Below are positions 36,110-47,197 of a stretch of DNA of 64,000 nucleotides, one piece after another. The notes beneath the pieces are model-generated. The model worked only from the letters and a program-made list of their open reading frames with translations, was not told the DNA's origin and made no database searches. The stretch spans positions 15,209,915-15,273,914 of the forward strand of contig CAIIXF020000001.1 in assembly GCA_903813345.2 (NCBI GenBank), given 5' to 3'. The translations under genes and the position numbers were made by a program. This DNA is from Owenia fusiformis. Lineage: Eukaryota; Annelida; Polychaeta; Sabellida; Oweniidae. Position 1 is the stretch's first letter, and each line of letters opens with the position of its first letter.

Positions 36110-37465
36110 CTATATAATAACGTAAGCGATCATTGCGAACAAAACATTTCCCATCACAACAAGTCCCTGGACTTCAGCTTTGTGGCCATGGTTTGATTGT
36201 TTGCCCAGATCGCTCACCTCTTCAACTACGCACTTATCTTTCATATCCATGTTACGAGCATAGAAACACTTGCCTTGTCCGGATGTGCCCGTTGTTGACG
36301 AGTGGATTGGTTTTTCAGAAGTTACTAACTCTTCATCGAGATCATCTGCCGGTGTTGCCATTCTATCTTGAGCAATGCGTGTTTCCGCTCGCTTTTTTCT
36401 TTTTTTGCTAGCTTCAATTTGTGATGGTGTTGTTGATTTGGGTGCTGTTTCAGTTTTGTTGCCATCTTCGACAGGAGGTGTGGTTGACATCTTGGAATCT
36501 ACATCGGGCGCTCCAGTGTTTGTCTTGGCCTGATCTGATGTCGTCGTCGTCGGAGTTAAGGTTGTTGATACCATGGATGGGGGTTGCACAATTCCTCTAT
36601 GCAAGCTTCTACCCATGCCACGTAGGAAAGATTGTTTATTCGAACCCCCTACAAAGGGCTTTGGGGTCGTCTTCGGACTTGACGTCGTCGATTTCATATC
36701 CATAGGCGAACCGATACTACGTAAATGCTGATGAGGCTGTATTGCTGGCCCGACTTTGCCTGTACGGGGTCCCCCAGAAGCAGAGGGTTCCTCGATAGAT
36801 TCAGACTCTTTATTCATCTCAATAATGCTTCCATCTGTAGTGCCCCTGAAACAACCAAGTACGTAGGGAAAGGTTTTGGACAGATAGTAGCCATATTCCC
36901 CATTTGCTTTCATTTTGCCGTTACATTCATCTAGTGAAGACCTATCAGCAATAGGACCATGTATAGGATGACCATCCATTGCTATTCCAACCAAATCTGT
37001 TTCTCGGCTGTCGCTGTAGTCGCAGAACAACGAATGGTGGTTGGCTCCGACATTATCGTATTTGTGATTACACAAGTTTTCATCCGAAACTAGAGTCGCG
37101 ATGTCACACCCATCTTCGGTAAATGGCGACATAATCGGCACTCCTTTTATGGTGATACCGATAATACTGGTATGCCTGTCACCTCCTGACAAACACCCTG
37201 GGGAACTCGCAACCGTAGTATCTAGTGGAATCGTCAACGAGATGCTTTTTAAATCGGCCGAAACATCACCTTTGGTAGTTATTGTAAAGTTCCCGTCGTG
37301 TTTCGTCAACGTGATAGTTGGGTGTTTCTCTTCGATCTCTTTTATGTTCTCCTGGCTAAGTCCATAACTTTTCTTCAATGAAAGAGCCAGAATAAGCATC
37401 AAGCATCCAATGGACATAGAGAAGGACATCATCGACGTCTTGCTCTCACCGAGAACCTGGAACAT
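36110..37465 (-). CDS. Secreted or GPI-anchored YHYH-domain protein, 451 aa
   Basis: An uninterrupted minus-strand frame from ATG at 37465-37463. A second in-frame pair of ATGs (residues 12-13) precedes the hydrophobic segment GCLMLILALSL and may be the true start of the signal peptide. Residues about 55-210 fit the YHYH family: V-P-I-M-S-P-F (109-115), LVGIAMDGHPIHGP (158-171), LDECNG (178-183), YGYY (191-194) and FPYVLGCFRG (199-208). The eponymous histidine tracts are altered (NHHSLFCDY and YGYY). Cysteines in the domain suggest disulfides. Residues 210-420 are Thr/Pro/Ser-rich and stalk-like, with a basic KKRKKR. The C-terminus VQGLVVMGNVLFAMIAYVII is hydrophobic and ends the protein, as in GPI-anchored proteins. 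The function of this family is poorly known; metal or phosphate association is only suggested by relatives. Confidence 0.85.
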   Translation of the reverse strand: MFQVLGESKTSMMSFSMSIGCLMLILALSLKKSYGLSQENIKEIEEKHPTITLTKHDGNFTITTKGDVSADLKSISLTIPLDTTVASSPGCLSGGDRHTSIIGITIKGVPIMSPFTEDGCDIATLVSDENLCNHKYDNVGANHHSLFCDYSDSRETDLVGIAMDGHPIHGPIADRSSLDECNGKMKANGEYGYYLSKTFPYVLGCFRGTTDGSIIEMNKESESIEEPSASGGPRTGKVGPAIQPHQHLRSIGSPMDMKSTTSSPKTTPKPFVGGSNKQSFLRGMGRSLHRGIVQPPSMVSTTLTPTTTTSDQAKTNTGAPDVDSKMSTTPPVEDGNKTETAPKSTTPSQIEASKKRKKRAETRIAQDRMATPADDLDEELVTSEKPIHSSTTGTSGQGKCFYARNMDMKDKCVVEEVSDLGKQSNHGHKAEVQGLVVMGNVLFAMIAYVII

Positions 37466-37469
37466 AGAA

Positions 37470-37990
37470 TATATAGAGATTATCCTATATGAGGTTCAGG
37501 AATATCCTGAACCGACTATAGGATGATCTGTTTATCCCACACCATTCTTGGTCATCTGGCTCCAATTGTTCAATTGGACCCCGGAATTGGCCATAGTTCA
37601 ATCGTGGAAATATTTTAGAATATTCATGCCCAGTTTTATTTTCTTGGCTGTGGCCGGATTTTCCTGTTCTTTCGGATATTCCCACATTTATTTTCTCGAA
37701 TTTTTGATCAACCGGATACTGCTTCCCTTCTTTAACATGTTTAAACCATCAAACAGATCGCATATGTCTTTCTCCATGGTCGTTTACAATTATTATGCGA
37801 ACTTTACAAAAAATTAACTAAAATGCGAGCGGTGATTAACATAGCGGGCAGATATAGTAGCGGGACGTAAAGCTATATTTGCCCGCTGATGAAAGTATAC
37901 GTTTTTACAAACCTGCTTTGTACCTGTAACACGTACTTGGACGTGTACGGCACTTGGGCAGATATATTATATTTGCCTCGGGATATCCCA
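37470..37990. repeat. Dispersed inverted-end repeat, copy 1
   Basis: Left part GAGGTTCAGGAATATCCTGA and right part ATCATGAACCTCATCTAATA are inverted. The middle shares CCACATTTATTTTCTCGAAT and GTTTTTACAAACC(T/G)GCTTT with the copy at 39225-39660. The first bases lie next to the start of the YHYH frame, so the element is close to or within that gene's 5' UTR. Confidence 0.6.
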
Positions 37991-38045
37991 ATATCATGAA
38001 CCTCATCTAATAGGATAATCTCTCTCTATACATATATACTACAAT

Positions 38046-38830
38046 AAAGTGTGGTCCAAAAATGGGACACTTGTATTTCCGAAAAAAATAATTATTTTCT
38101 TGATGAAAACATGTCATATTATATACCAGTGGATAGGGAATTTACCTATCTTTAATTTGGTATATCATAAGTTTAAAATTATAGTGTCTGTCAACCAGCG
38201 TCCATAATATAAATGACGTCATTTTCGTTTCAAAACGGGTATTTCCGAAACTTGCAAAGAACAAGTTTTATTGTCAACTTTATTTACATAACCAGACGTT
38301 CAGTATGTCCACCATTTTGATCAATGGTAGCCCTCAATTGTGGCCTAAACTGGCCAACGGCATCATTGATATGCTGTTGAGACAATGAATTTCACTTCTC
38401 AATAATTCAATTATGTTCTTAAGAGACTGAATAGATGTGAAGGATTCATGGTACACAAATTTTGTTAGTTCTTCCCATACGTGGTAGTCGCAGACGTTGG
38501 GTGATCGAGTGATCTGGGGATGGGAGGCAGTGATTAGCCATATTTTCCTTTAATGGTCTAAAAACAACATAATTGGATAATTATAAAGTCTGTGACTACC
38601 ACGTTCTGGGAAAATTAAAGAATTGGTTCACTGTGAACCCCTTACATCTACTCAGTCCTTTATTAAGGATAGACTTGTTGAGAAGTGGATTTTATTGTCT
38701 CAACAGCATATCAATAATGATGCTTTTGACCAGTTAAGGCCAAAATTGAGGGCTATTATTGATCAAAATGGTGGGTATATTGAACGTCTGCTTGTGTAAA
38801 TAAAGATGATAGAAAAGTTAACAGCCTTAG
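38046..38830. mobile_element. Fold-back element made of two opposed Tc1/mariner-like transposase 3' ends
   Basis: The right arm (about 38580-38800, plus strand) reads DYHV-like and LVEKWILLSQQHINNDAFDQ then RPKLRAIIDQNGGYIERLLV and a stop. The left arm (about 38500-38270, minus strand) reads a diverged copy of the same C-terminus, starting DYHVWEELTKFVY. The arms match over ~220 bp and the inter-arm spacer is about 80 bp. There is no N-terminal or central transposase part. It is a dead derivative. Confidence 0.75.
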
Positions 38831-39099
38831 TGTCATTATTACTTATCGAACGGCCTATATCTATCCCGCTCCCGGGAATTTTTCAATATAATTCAATATA
38901 GTTCTTTTCTTCGTGCAGAGTAATGATGCATTGTGGGAATTCTGCAGACGAAAAATTAAAATAAAACCAGAAAAGTCGAGTGAATTCTGTAAAGACATGG
39001 ATAATAGAGTCATAGACACGAAAATGACATTAATTTGAGTGATAAAGAAGGATCTACCAACCTAAGATTCGAAAATCAAATCGATGCTGAGGATTTTCT

Positions 39100-39660
39100 A
39101 TTGATCTCAAGTATAGGCTAAGATTACACGTCCAGATATGTACGGTCGGTTTTGGATATAGGGTATATTCCTCGGGAAATATTTATATCTCCCCTTGGTC
39201 CATTCGGTCCCTCGGGGAGATATATAGATTATCCTATATGAGGTTCAGGATATTGGGATTATCCCGAGGCTAATATAATATATTTGCCCGAGGGCCGCAG
39301 GTCCTGAGGGAAAATATATTATATTGGCCAAGGGATAATCCCAATATCCTGAACCGACTATAGGATAATATGTTTATCCCATACCAATCTTGGTCATCTG
39401 GTTCACATTGTTCAATCGTGGAAATATTTTAGAATAGTCGTCATGTCCAGTTTTGTTTTCTTGGCCGTGGGCGGATTTTCCTGTTCTCTCAAATATTCCC
39501 ACATTTATTTTCTCGAATTTTCTGATTGATTAAGTGGATGCTCCTGAAAATATAAGTTTTTACAAACCGGCTTTATGTACCTGTAACACGTCCAAGTATG
39601 GGATAAATAAATATATCCATCAAGATATACCCTAAGTGTACACAAGACAGCGGGCCAATA
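39100..39660. repeat. Dispersed inverted-end repeat, copy 2
   Basis: GGTCGGTTTTGGATATAGGG (as at 26611) leads into GGAAATATTTATATCTCCCC, then the TGAGGTTCAGGATATTGGGA unit and its inverse CCCAATATCCTGAACC. It then matches copy 1 up to CTGTAACACGTCC. A ~60-bp palindrome (ATATATTTGCCCGAGGGCC and its inverse) lies in the middle. Confidence 0.6.
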
Positions 39661-39858
39661 TAAGTTTTGAAAAGCCCGCGCCCGCTAATTTTCTGATTGG
39701 TCAAGGCGCTGACGTCATAACCAATCAATCGAAGATAAAACTGCGCGAGCAATTTTTCTAAACTCATTTCAATCATTTTCAAACCATTTGTTTGTCAATT
39801 CTATAAGAAAACGGTACTCTCTGACCAGTCTACATCAGCTTAGGTATGTTATAAATCG

Positions 39859-39972
39859 TTTATGTCACTATCGTGGCACATATGCCCTCGGTGCTCAGAG
39901 ATCAATGTCCCTCCCAAGGTCGGGCCATATATCACTGAGACCTCGGGCATATATGCCACGATAGTGACATAA
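39859..39972. repeat. Near-perfect hairpin
   Basis: TTATGTCACTATCGTGGCAC followed by ATATGCCC pairs with GGGCATATATGCC followed by ACGATAGTGACATAA, with ~57 bp between. Near-identical arms suggest recent origin. Confidence 0.75.
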
Positions 39973-41612
39973 CCTCTAAATATCACCCGGTGATCATGGG
40001 ATCAAATGGGACGGAGGGGGATCAGTCATGTTTTGCTAGAAAATTCAACATATCTGGAAGATTTGTTTTCTTAAGAAAAAGTTTACTATTGAATTACTGA
40101 ATGGATAGGCGAACGGTATGGTGTTAGGTCTTCCGAGATTTTTCTGAACCGATATGCTTCTAAGATATGAGTTCTATTTAAAAAGGCGCAAGGCCACCAA
40201 TGAGCAAAATTAGTCAACGTTTTTGCTATAAATCAAGCAACAAGTCTCCACAATCTGTAATAAATACGTGTAAGAGATGTTATCTTCGCTACATCGAAAA
40301 AGTTCCAAAAGTGACCGCCAGAAAACAAGATGGCCGTCTAAATATAAATCTAGAATTCTCCATTTTGTGTACGAATTTGAAGAAATTCGAAGGAGCTAAC
40401 TGTTTTCCTAGCTCGCGATGACAGGATTTATCAAAAAGTTCCAAAATGGCCGCCAGTATCCAAGATCTTAGTTCATCATCTTTTGAATTTGTTTTCCTCT
40501 ATCATGTGTAAAAAATATGTGGTTTTCCTGGAATAGTGACAAGATTTATCAAAAAAGTTCCAAAATGGCCGCCAAAATCCAAAATGGCCGCCAAAAAGTT
40601 AATAAACTTTAGAACTTGTTATCCTCTATGATTGTATACTCTAATGAGTACGACTTTTAAGAAAATCCAACGAGTGGTTTTCCTGGAATCGCGATGACAA
40701 ATATTCATGACGCATCGCAATCAAGATCACGATAACGATCACGCTGCCACCAACATGAAGGCTGGCATATGTGTATATCTTTTTCGGGCAGAGCATGCTT
40801 GATCAAAATTTGTTTAGGGGAATTGATTGTATTTTGCATTGAAAACAATTGCACTGTATGAACAGTGATGGCCTATTATTACAAGTGCCTGAGTAATGAC
40901 TCGACAAGATCTGCAAAATTCTAAATGTCGGAGGAAAGGCATGTTTGTTTCTCTTTTCTTTACCACTGTAATATTATTTTACCTACAGTATAGATGGTAT
41001 TCCATAGTACTATGCTGTATAAGAGACTCAAGATTCATTTGGAAAAAGGATTCAATGATTGGCTTAAAGATGCAGTATACCATATTAGGTTTCTCACCAA
41101 GACAACGGTGTACTATTCTTATTGCTCATATAATATCTCACATAGCGTGGATATTTGAGAATAACTTAAATTATTAGTAAATTATTGCCGAAATATTGAA
41201 ATAATCAACAGAACAACCAACCTCCAGAATTAAACACAATCGATTCCCGTTGAATCTACCAAACCTACGACACAGTCAGGCCAAATTCATTAACACTGGG
41301 TTGCATTGTTCAGAGACATATAAATGGCTCTGCATTGTTGTAGTCATCTGTAAGTTTTTTGTGATGATCTCAGCAGGCTAGTTTGAGTCTAATCAAATAT
41401 CAAGTACAAAGGGAAGAAAAGTGAATGGCAGCATACGCATGTTGAAGACCAACTGGTCTGGGCTACCCAAGTGTTTTGACTCTTGCTCAACTATTCTAAC
41501 AACACAAGTATTCCGAGTTCAATTATTTTGTCAGAGAATTCACAACAGATGGTGCCAACAAAATATGTTGATCCCTTTTTGAAGATCAAAACAGATCCCT
41601 GTCGCCAATAAG

Positions 41613-42352
41613 TAGGAAAAGGATTGGTATCGATATGGAGAACTGAATTCAACAATGTTTTTTCTCAAAAACCAATCATTGAAAACATTCTGTAAAAACA
41701 CGGTATTTTATGTAATGTTGACTGATTGACAACAATTTAATGCAAAAATCATTTAGAAATATTTTATATAACATTTTTTGTTTTTTATTGCAATTGTTCT
41801 TGCTCCTTTCTATCAATTCTTGAGAATGAAATGAAATGTCTTTTCGAACCTTGTTGGAACAAAATAGCATACAACATGTTTTTAGACCTCTCACTATAGT
41901 TATACAAAGGAATTTTTGGTTGATTTTAAAAAAGTATTCAAAAGATAATTTTTAATAACCATTTATTTCAAATATATACTTTACATACAATAATACAATA
42001 ATAACGTTTGACTAGGTTACAAGTAACATTATTGTCAAACTGAAAATTTCCTTTGTACAATTACAATATTGAGAGACCTAATCATGTTGTGTTTATGTCG
42101 TTTTGTTCCAATGAGGTTCGGAAAGATGTTTCATTTCACTCTGGAAACATGATACCAAGAACAAAACAAGTGTTTGATGTGTTTTCTAAAACAATATAGA
42201 TGAAAGTATATATATATATACTTCAAATTATATTGTTACCATTCAAAAGATGACCATTAAATTGACGATGTGTTAAATTTTTAGATTTTTTATGGCTGGT
42301 TTAAGAGAAATGTGTGTTTAAAAAGTTCTCCATATCGATACCACTCCTTTGT
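41613..42352 (-). mobile_element. Family B element, copy 2 (reverse orientation)
   Basis: GGTATCGATATGGAGAACT and AGTTCTCCATATCGATACC are inverted ends. The interior matches the copy at 8172-8905 in reverse. About 100 bp of extra sequence (about 41940-42040) lies at the centre. Confidence 0.7.
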
Positions 42353-42489
42353 ATTGTTTTTTAATATCTTGTATTTAGTTGCATCTAAGTTTAGTTCATG
42401 TTTAACCACCGCTAGCGCATTTTTTCTCTCAGAGGGCAGGACAAGAGTTTATGTTGTGTTGTCTCTCGAACTCCACAGTCGAGGTTAGG

Positions 42490-43500
42490 TTATCATTGAG
42501 CAAATTGTTCCCGTTTCCATTTTTTTACTAATTGAGCCTGGTAATTTGTAGTCGTTGGTTGTTCTATGAACTCGCGTCTGGGGTGATTTATATCGTTCAA
42601 AAATCCGTTTTACTAAGATGGTACCAAATTGATATGAATCTTGAACATAACGCGCAATTTATGTTCATCCCGTCTATTTTGAAGATTACCCCCAATTTAA
42701 TATTTTAGGTTTTTTCTTTGCTTGCTCCTTGCATAACACCAGAACAAATAACAGCTGCCCTATAATGTAGCTTGTCTAACTGGTCTAGGTCTAGCTGGAG
42801 CAGCGTCATAATAATATCACAATAGTCCAGATGAGACAGGATAAAGGAAGAGTAAATTTTTCCAGGTGTTTTTTATGGTGCGAAAGTTAGTCACCACTAA
42901 GTTAGTTACCACATTTGGATATAAATTAAGTCTTCTTGAAGGACCTGGCTGTTTGTTTAGTGATTGATTGGGTCAATCGGACAAAAAAATGTGATATGTC
43001 ATCCGCATAGATAAAACATTTTGATTTTAAGTCGTCTATGTCATTTAGGTATAATAAAAAGAAATCGGTCCCCATATTGAGCCTTGGGGGACTCCAGAGT
43101 TGATTTGACCGACTTTAATTGACCTAGACAATTCATCATTGATCCTAATTTTAATTGTTCTGCTCTTTGAGGTAAGATTGAAAAGGTCAAATAGTGATTT
43201 AGCTATACCGTAGGATTTTAGTTTCTGAAGAAGGAGTACATGAGGGACTTTGTCGAAGGCTGATTGAATGTCCAAAAATATTGCTCTAACATCAAGACCA
43301 TTTTCAAAATTTTGAAGAATGTAGATTGTTATAGCAGTTAGTTGAGTGTTGTGTTCTTTAAGAAATCTTGATTGCATTTCATAAATTAGGTTATTTGATG
43401 TCAAATGGGTTATCAGTTTACAATTTACTATTTTTTCGAAAAGTTTAGAACTTGTTTAAAGTAAAGTTACAGGCCGATAGTTTTTTATCAGAGATTTGTC
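42490..43500 (-). mobile_element. Degenerate non-LTR retrotransposon fragment (reverse transcriptase)
   Basis: Read on the minus strand: KNYRPVTLL (about 43480), FLDIQSAFDKVPHVLLLQKL (about 43280), SGVPQGS (about 43100), then in another frame FLLYLNDID and FIYADDIS (about 43050-42990), and later ILSHLDYCD and HYRAAVICSG (about 42840-42750). The order is that of a CR1/Jockey-like reverse transcriptase. Stops and frame changes make it inactive. The 5' end is truncated. Confidence 0.85.
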
Positions 43501-44392
43501 ATGAAATAGTCAGAAATATCAGAAATAGTGATTCTTGATCATTTTGTCCTAGCTATTACATTTGTCCATAAGATTTTGGAGTTATACAAATGCCAAGCCC
43601 TCGACAATTTGTTTTTATTAAAATACGATCGTTTTGCTAATAGGTGTGTTTTGTGAAAATATCAAGGAAGAATATAAGATGGAAATAAAGAGCAGAATAA
43701 AATGAAATGGTTAACCAATAGCGCTTCTCTCAAGTCCAGATTCCTCTTTGTCCAATACTCCGATAAGATCCTTTCTAAACTCGATATGTTTAATGACAAG
43801 ATAGAACGATTCGCTAACAAGAACAAGAATCTAATGATATTAAATTAAACTTAAAACAATTAATGATGAAATGAATTACAAATAAAGCATATTTCTTACC
43901 TAAGTCGTCAATTGTTAACAAGAGATGATCAACCTCTTCTTCGATTCCCGTGTGCCTGTGTAATGATCTATTAAAGCCAACACAGTATATTAAATATGAA
44001 GAAAGCGCAAAGCATCTATATACAAGACACCTGGAGAAATTGAATACCGAGTGTAGATGGCATTCTGTGAAATTAATTTGTCTCTAGGTGATACCATATA
44101 CCGAGGGGCAGATAATTACATGGATATATAATACTTACATATTTAAGTACGATTCAAGTAAAAACAAGTTTACCGTAGACTGTCTCCAATTGATCAAAAC
44201 ATGTGACTGGGGGTAAATTCGCTCTGGTCACTTTTCAAAATGACATTTTTCAATTTTCCTTCAAGCATATCGCATAATCATTATGTGGTTTCAGTCAAAT
44301 CCTCTCCTATTTGGTGCATGATTAAAAAAATATATTTATTATTATCTGATTTATAAATTATTAAAAATATGTCCGATATCTCAATAACAAAA

Positions 44393-44960
44393 AGGATGAG
44401 TATCGATATGGTGAACTCTTTGAACACACGTTTCTCTTAAACCAGTCATCAAAAAATTCAGAAATTTTACACATCGTCAATTTAATGGTCATAGTTTGAA
44501 TGGTAAGAATATAATTTGAAATAAATATATATACTTTTCTCTATGTTGTTTTAGAAAACACATCAGACACTTCTTTTGTTCTTGGTATCATATTTTCGGA
44601 ATGAAATGAAACATCCGAACCTCATTGGAACAAAATTACATAAACACAACGCGTTTAGGTCTCTCAATATTGTAATTGTACAAAGGAAATTTGTGGGTGT
44701 TTGTTTTAACTTTTTGAATACTTTTTTTTAAATCAACTAAAAAATATCCTTTGTATAACTATAATATTGAGAGGTCTAAGAAAATGTTGTATATGCTAAT
44801 TTGTTCCTACAAGCTTCGGGAAGATATTTTATTTCATTCTCAAGAATTGGTAAAAAGGAACAAAAAAAGAATTGGACCAAAAAACAAAAAATGTTAACAT
44901 AAACAGTTATATAACTGTAATAAAATATATAAAAATAATTTTTGCATTAAAGTATACCCG
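44393..44960 (+). mobile_element. Family B element, copy 3 (incomplete)
   Basis: Begins GAGTATCGATATGGTGAACT and follows copy 1 as far as AATTTTTGCATTAAAG. The right terminal repeat is missing or too diverged to see. Confidence 0.6.
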
Positions 44961-46290
44961 TTTTTGTGTAACTTTCATGCTGAATCAAAAAATTAACAAT
45001 TACAACTATTAACAGAGAATCACCAATGAAGTTGCTGCTCTCCGCCAGAACCCACAGGCTTTCGCTGATTCCTCATCACTATGGTTTCCAAATGGTATCA
45101 CGAAGCAATTACGAACAAGACAGGCACATGTCGCGTAGAAGATTCAGTTTGTTGCAGATCTCAAGGTCTGTCAATCTTAAGCTGAGTGTCGTACATTTAA
45201 GATCATCGAAAAGAAGGTTCGATTTATTGTTATGAGGTAAGAAAAAAGATCACAGATCAAATAGATTCGAGAGCATTTCCCTGTATTTGTGAATCACTGT
45301 TTGCCTTGATTAATTAGAAGAATTGGAAGAAACCATCTCATGAGCGCAAGAAGGCGGTTTAAGTGAATGTAAATTTTAAATTTTCAGTACTCATTGAAAC
45401 CAATGGAACAGATGCTTAATCCATCTTTTTAACTTAGGCCAACAATATTGCTTTGAAAGATTTTTTTATAAAATATTCCTCTGATAATAGCATGATACAT
45501 TTTGAGAAAATAATGTACGCCATTCTGATTTATCAGTTCTAATGGATAGTGTAGGCTTGGCTAATAATTTTATTTATTTATTCTAAATAATGCTCTTTGA
45601 GTCTAGCCAAATGTCATTGTAATGATTGATGATTTTGTGAAATTAATAGTATTGTAGTATTGGATAGTATTGGCTGTGGATCTTAAGTCAGATTTGAACT
45701 TCTGGCAAATTCAAGATGATTTAAAAGCCTCTTTAAAGCCTGTTAAAGCCCTTTTATCTTTGGATTTTTACTTACTTAACCTGCTATGAAAACACTTATA
45801 CTATTGATGGAAACGTAATTTGACTTTATTTCCAATACCTCCAAATTTTCTCATTTTTTTACTCATTTACAATAGGTCGAAAATTGATAAATTTGATGAA
45901 TTTCTGAAAATCGACATTCTCATGCTAACCAAGAGAATCTTTTTGTATGGTATTATTTTGAAATATAAATTATATGAAGTAAGATAAACATTTAGTAAAA
46001 TATAAAACATAGGCACTTTTCTTTGATGATACCACTGATAATAGATGACTTCCATCTACTTTTCAACTAAGTTTTTTCTCCCCTTCTACCTTATAGCTGC
46101 GCCCTCTTCCCTTTTAGATTTTCATACCAAGGAGCTAATAAGATATTTAAAAACCATTCTATCAAGTTGTATGCTTAAAAATGGGTAGTGCACAGCAGAC
46201 AAGAATTTGCCATGGAAAGTTAACAATAATACCGTACCTTTCTTAGGTACGATAAAAACCAAATAAACGGCTTAGTATAACAATCGACAC

Positions 46291-46296
46291 TTTATT
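46291..46296 (-). terminator. Candidate filamin polyadenylation signal
   Basis: AATAAA on the minus strand, about 710 bp beyond the filamin stop codon, in the sequence ATTGTCAATAAAGTGTCG. It would give a ~0.7-kb 3' UTR. No other gene intervenes. Confidence 0.55.
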
Positions 46297-47003
46297 GACA
46301 ATATGGTAAACACAAGTGATACTAGCTATAGTACATACCCAGTATTTAATACTAGTATTTAGAACAATCCTTATTTAAAACATTTTACACAAGAATAAAA
46401 AATGCAAACTAGTAGAATAAAGTGAAATGCAAATCGATTTTTGTTTTAATATGATATATATAAATTAAGAAAAACAATCATGATGTATTATGAACAATGG
46501 CGCAACTGTGTGAATGTCCGTAATCATCGATGGGATTGACAGTGCTAAATACGTCAAATTAATTATAGGTATGAAACCCTTTGACACATCTCTTGCCACC
46601 GTTGATTAGTTGTTGATTTGAAACATTAATTGGGAGTCCTGCGAACACTTTCTTTTCACACATCACATGATCCTCTCGCCATGTCGTATATATACCAGCT
46701 GATAGTCGGAAGATATCGGTTAACCAGCAATGATTAAAAGTTCTAATGCTCTTTATACATTCATTATTCAGTACTACATACAAGATGAAACTTATTGAAA
46801 TCAACAAAATCACTCAAATCTATAATCTTGATAAAAAGCATTTAAAACATTTACGTTATAATAATATCATTACATAGTTATAGAAATCTTGTAGAATATT
46901 TCCAAAGCATTGTTATTGCTGTTCTGCTCCCCGCGCATGCGCGTGGTGCTAAAATGGCAGTGTCGAGCAGTGTCTAACGTGTGCATAAATCGGATTGGTT
47001 GCT

Positions 47004-47197
47004 TTATGTCACGTGGATCTGGAAAGGACTTCCTGGAATATCCTCGCCTCCCCAACGAACGTAAAGTTGGTGCTCTCCCTTCTCGCGGCCAGCCTTGTAG
47101 CTGCATGTATAGACCGTCTTGGTTGTTTTCTTGATGGTTACTTCTTCAGCCAGTTGTCCATTTGGACTGATCATATTGATAAAGAGAATGGCGGTAC
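47004..47197 (-). CDS. FLN: Filamin last exon: dimerisation repeat (IgFLN24-like) and stop
   Basis: Encodes the final 64 codons, from T-A-I-L-F-I-N to [15 protein letters not shown] and TAA (47004-47006). In vertebrate filamins the last repeat forms the homodimer interface. The family core W-G-(D/G)-E-(x)-(V/I)-PGSP(F/Y) is present. The acceptor is TTCCAG at 47198-47203. Confidence 0.93.

Larger units (their letters stand above)
37466..46270. other. Gene-poor, repeat-rich region between the YHYH and filamin genes
   Basis: Contains two copies of a ~500-bp dispersed repeat (37470-37990 and 39225-39660), a transposase fold-back element (38046-38830), a strong hairpin (39859-39972), short AAAATGGCCGCC tandem strings (40435-40595), two family B copies and a degenerate non-LTR retrotransposon (42490-43500). 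From 45.0 to 46.27 kb I see nothing but A+T-rich DNA. Confidence 0.6.

Noticed and set aside
36133-36934. Three plus-strand frames of 69-94 codons
   Set aside because: They are opposite-strand shadows of the YHYH coding frame.
40435-40595. AAAATGGCCGCC tandem strings as a possible regulatory array
   Set aside because: Only a few irregular copies. Such strings are common as debris of dispersed repeats, and no nearby gene start uses them.
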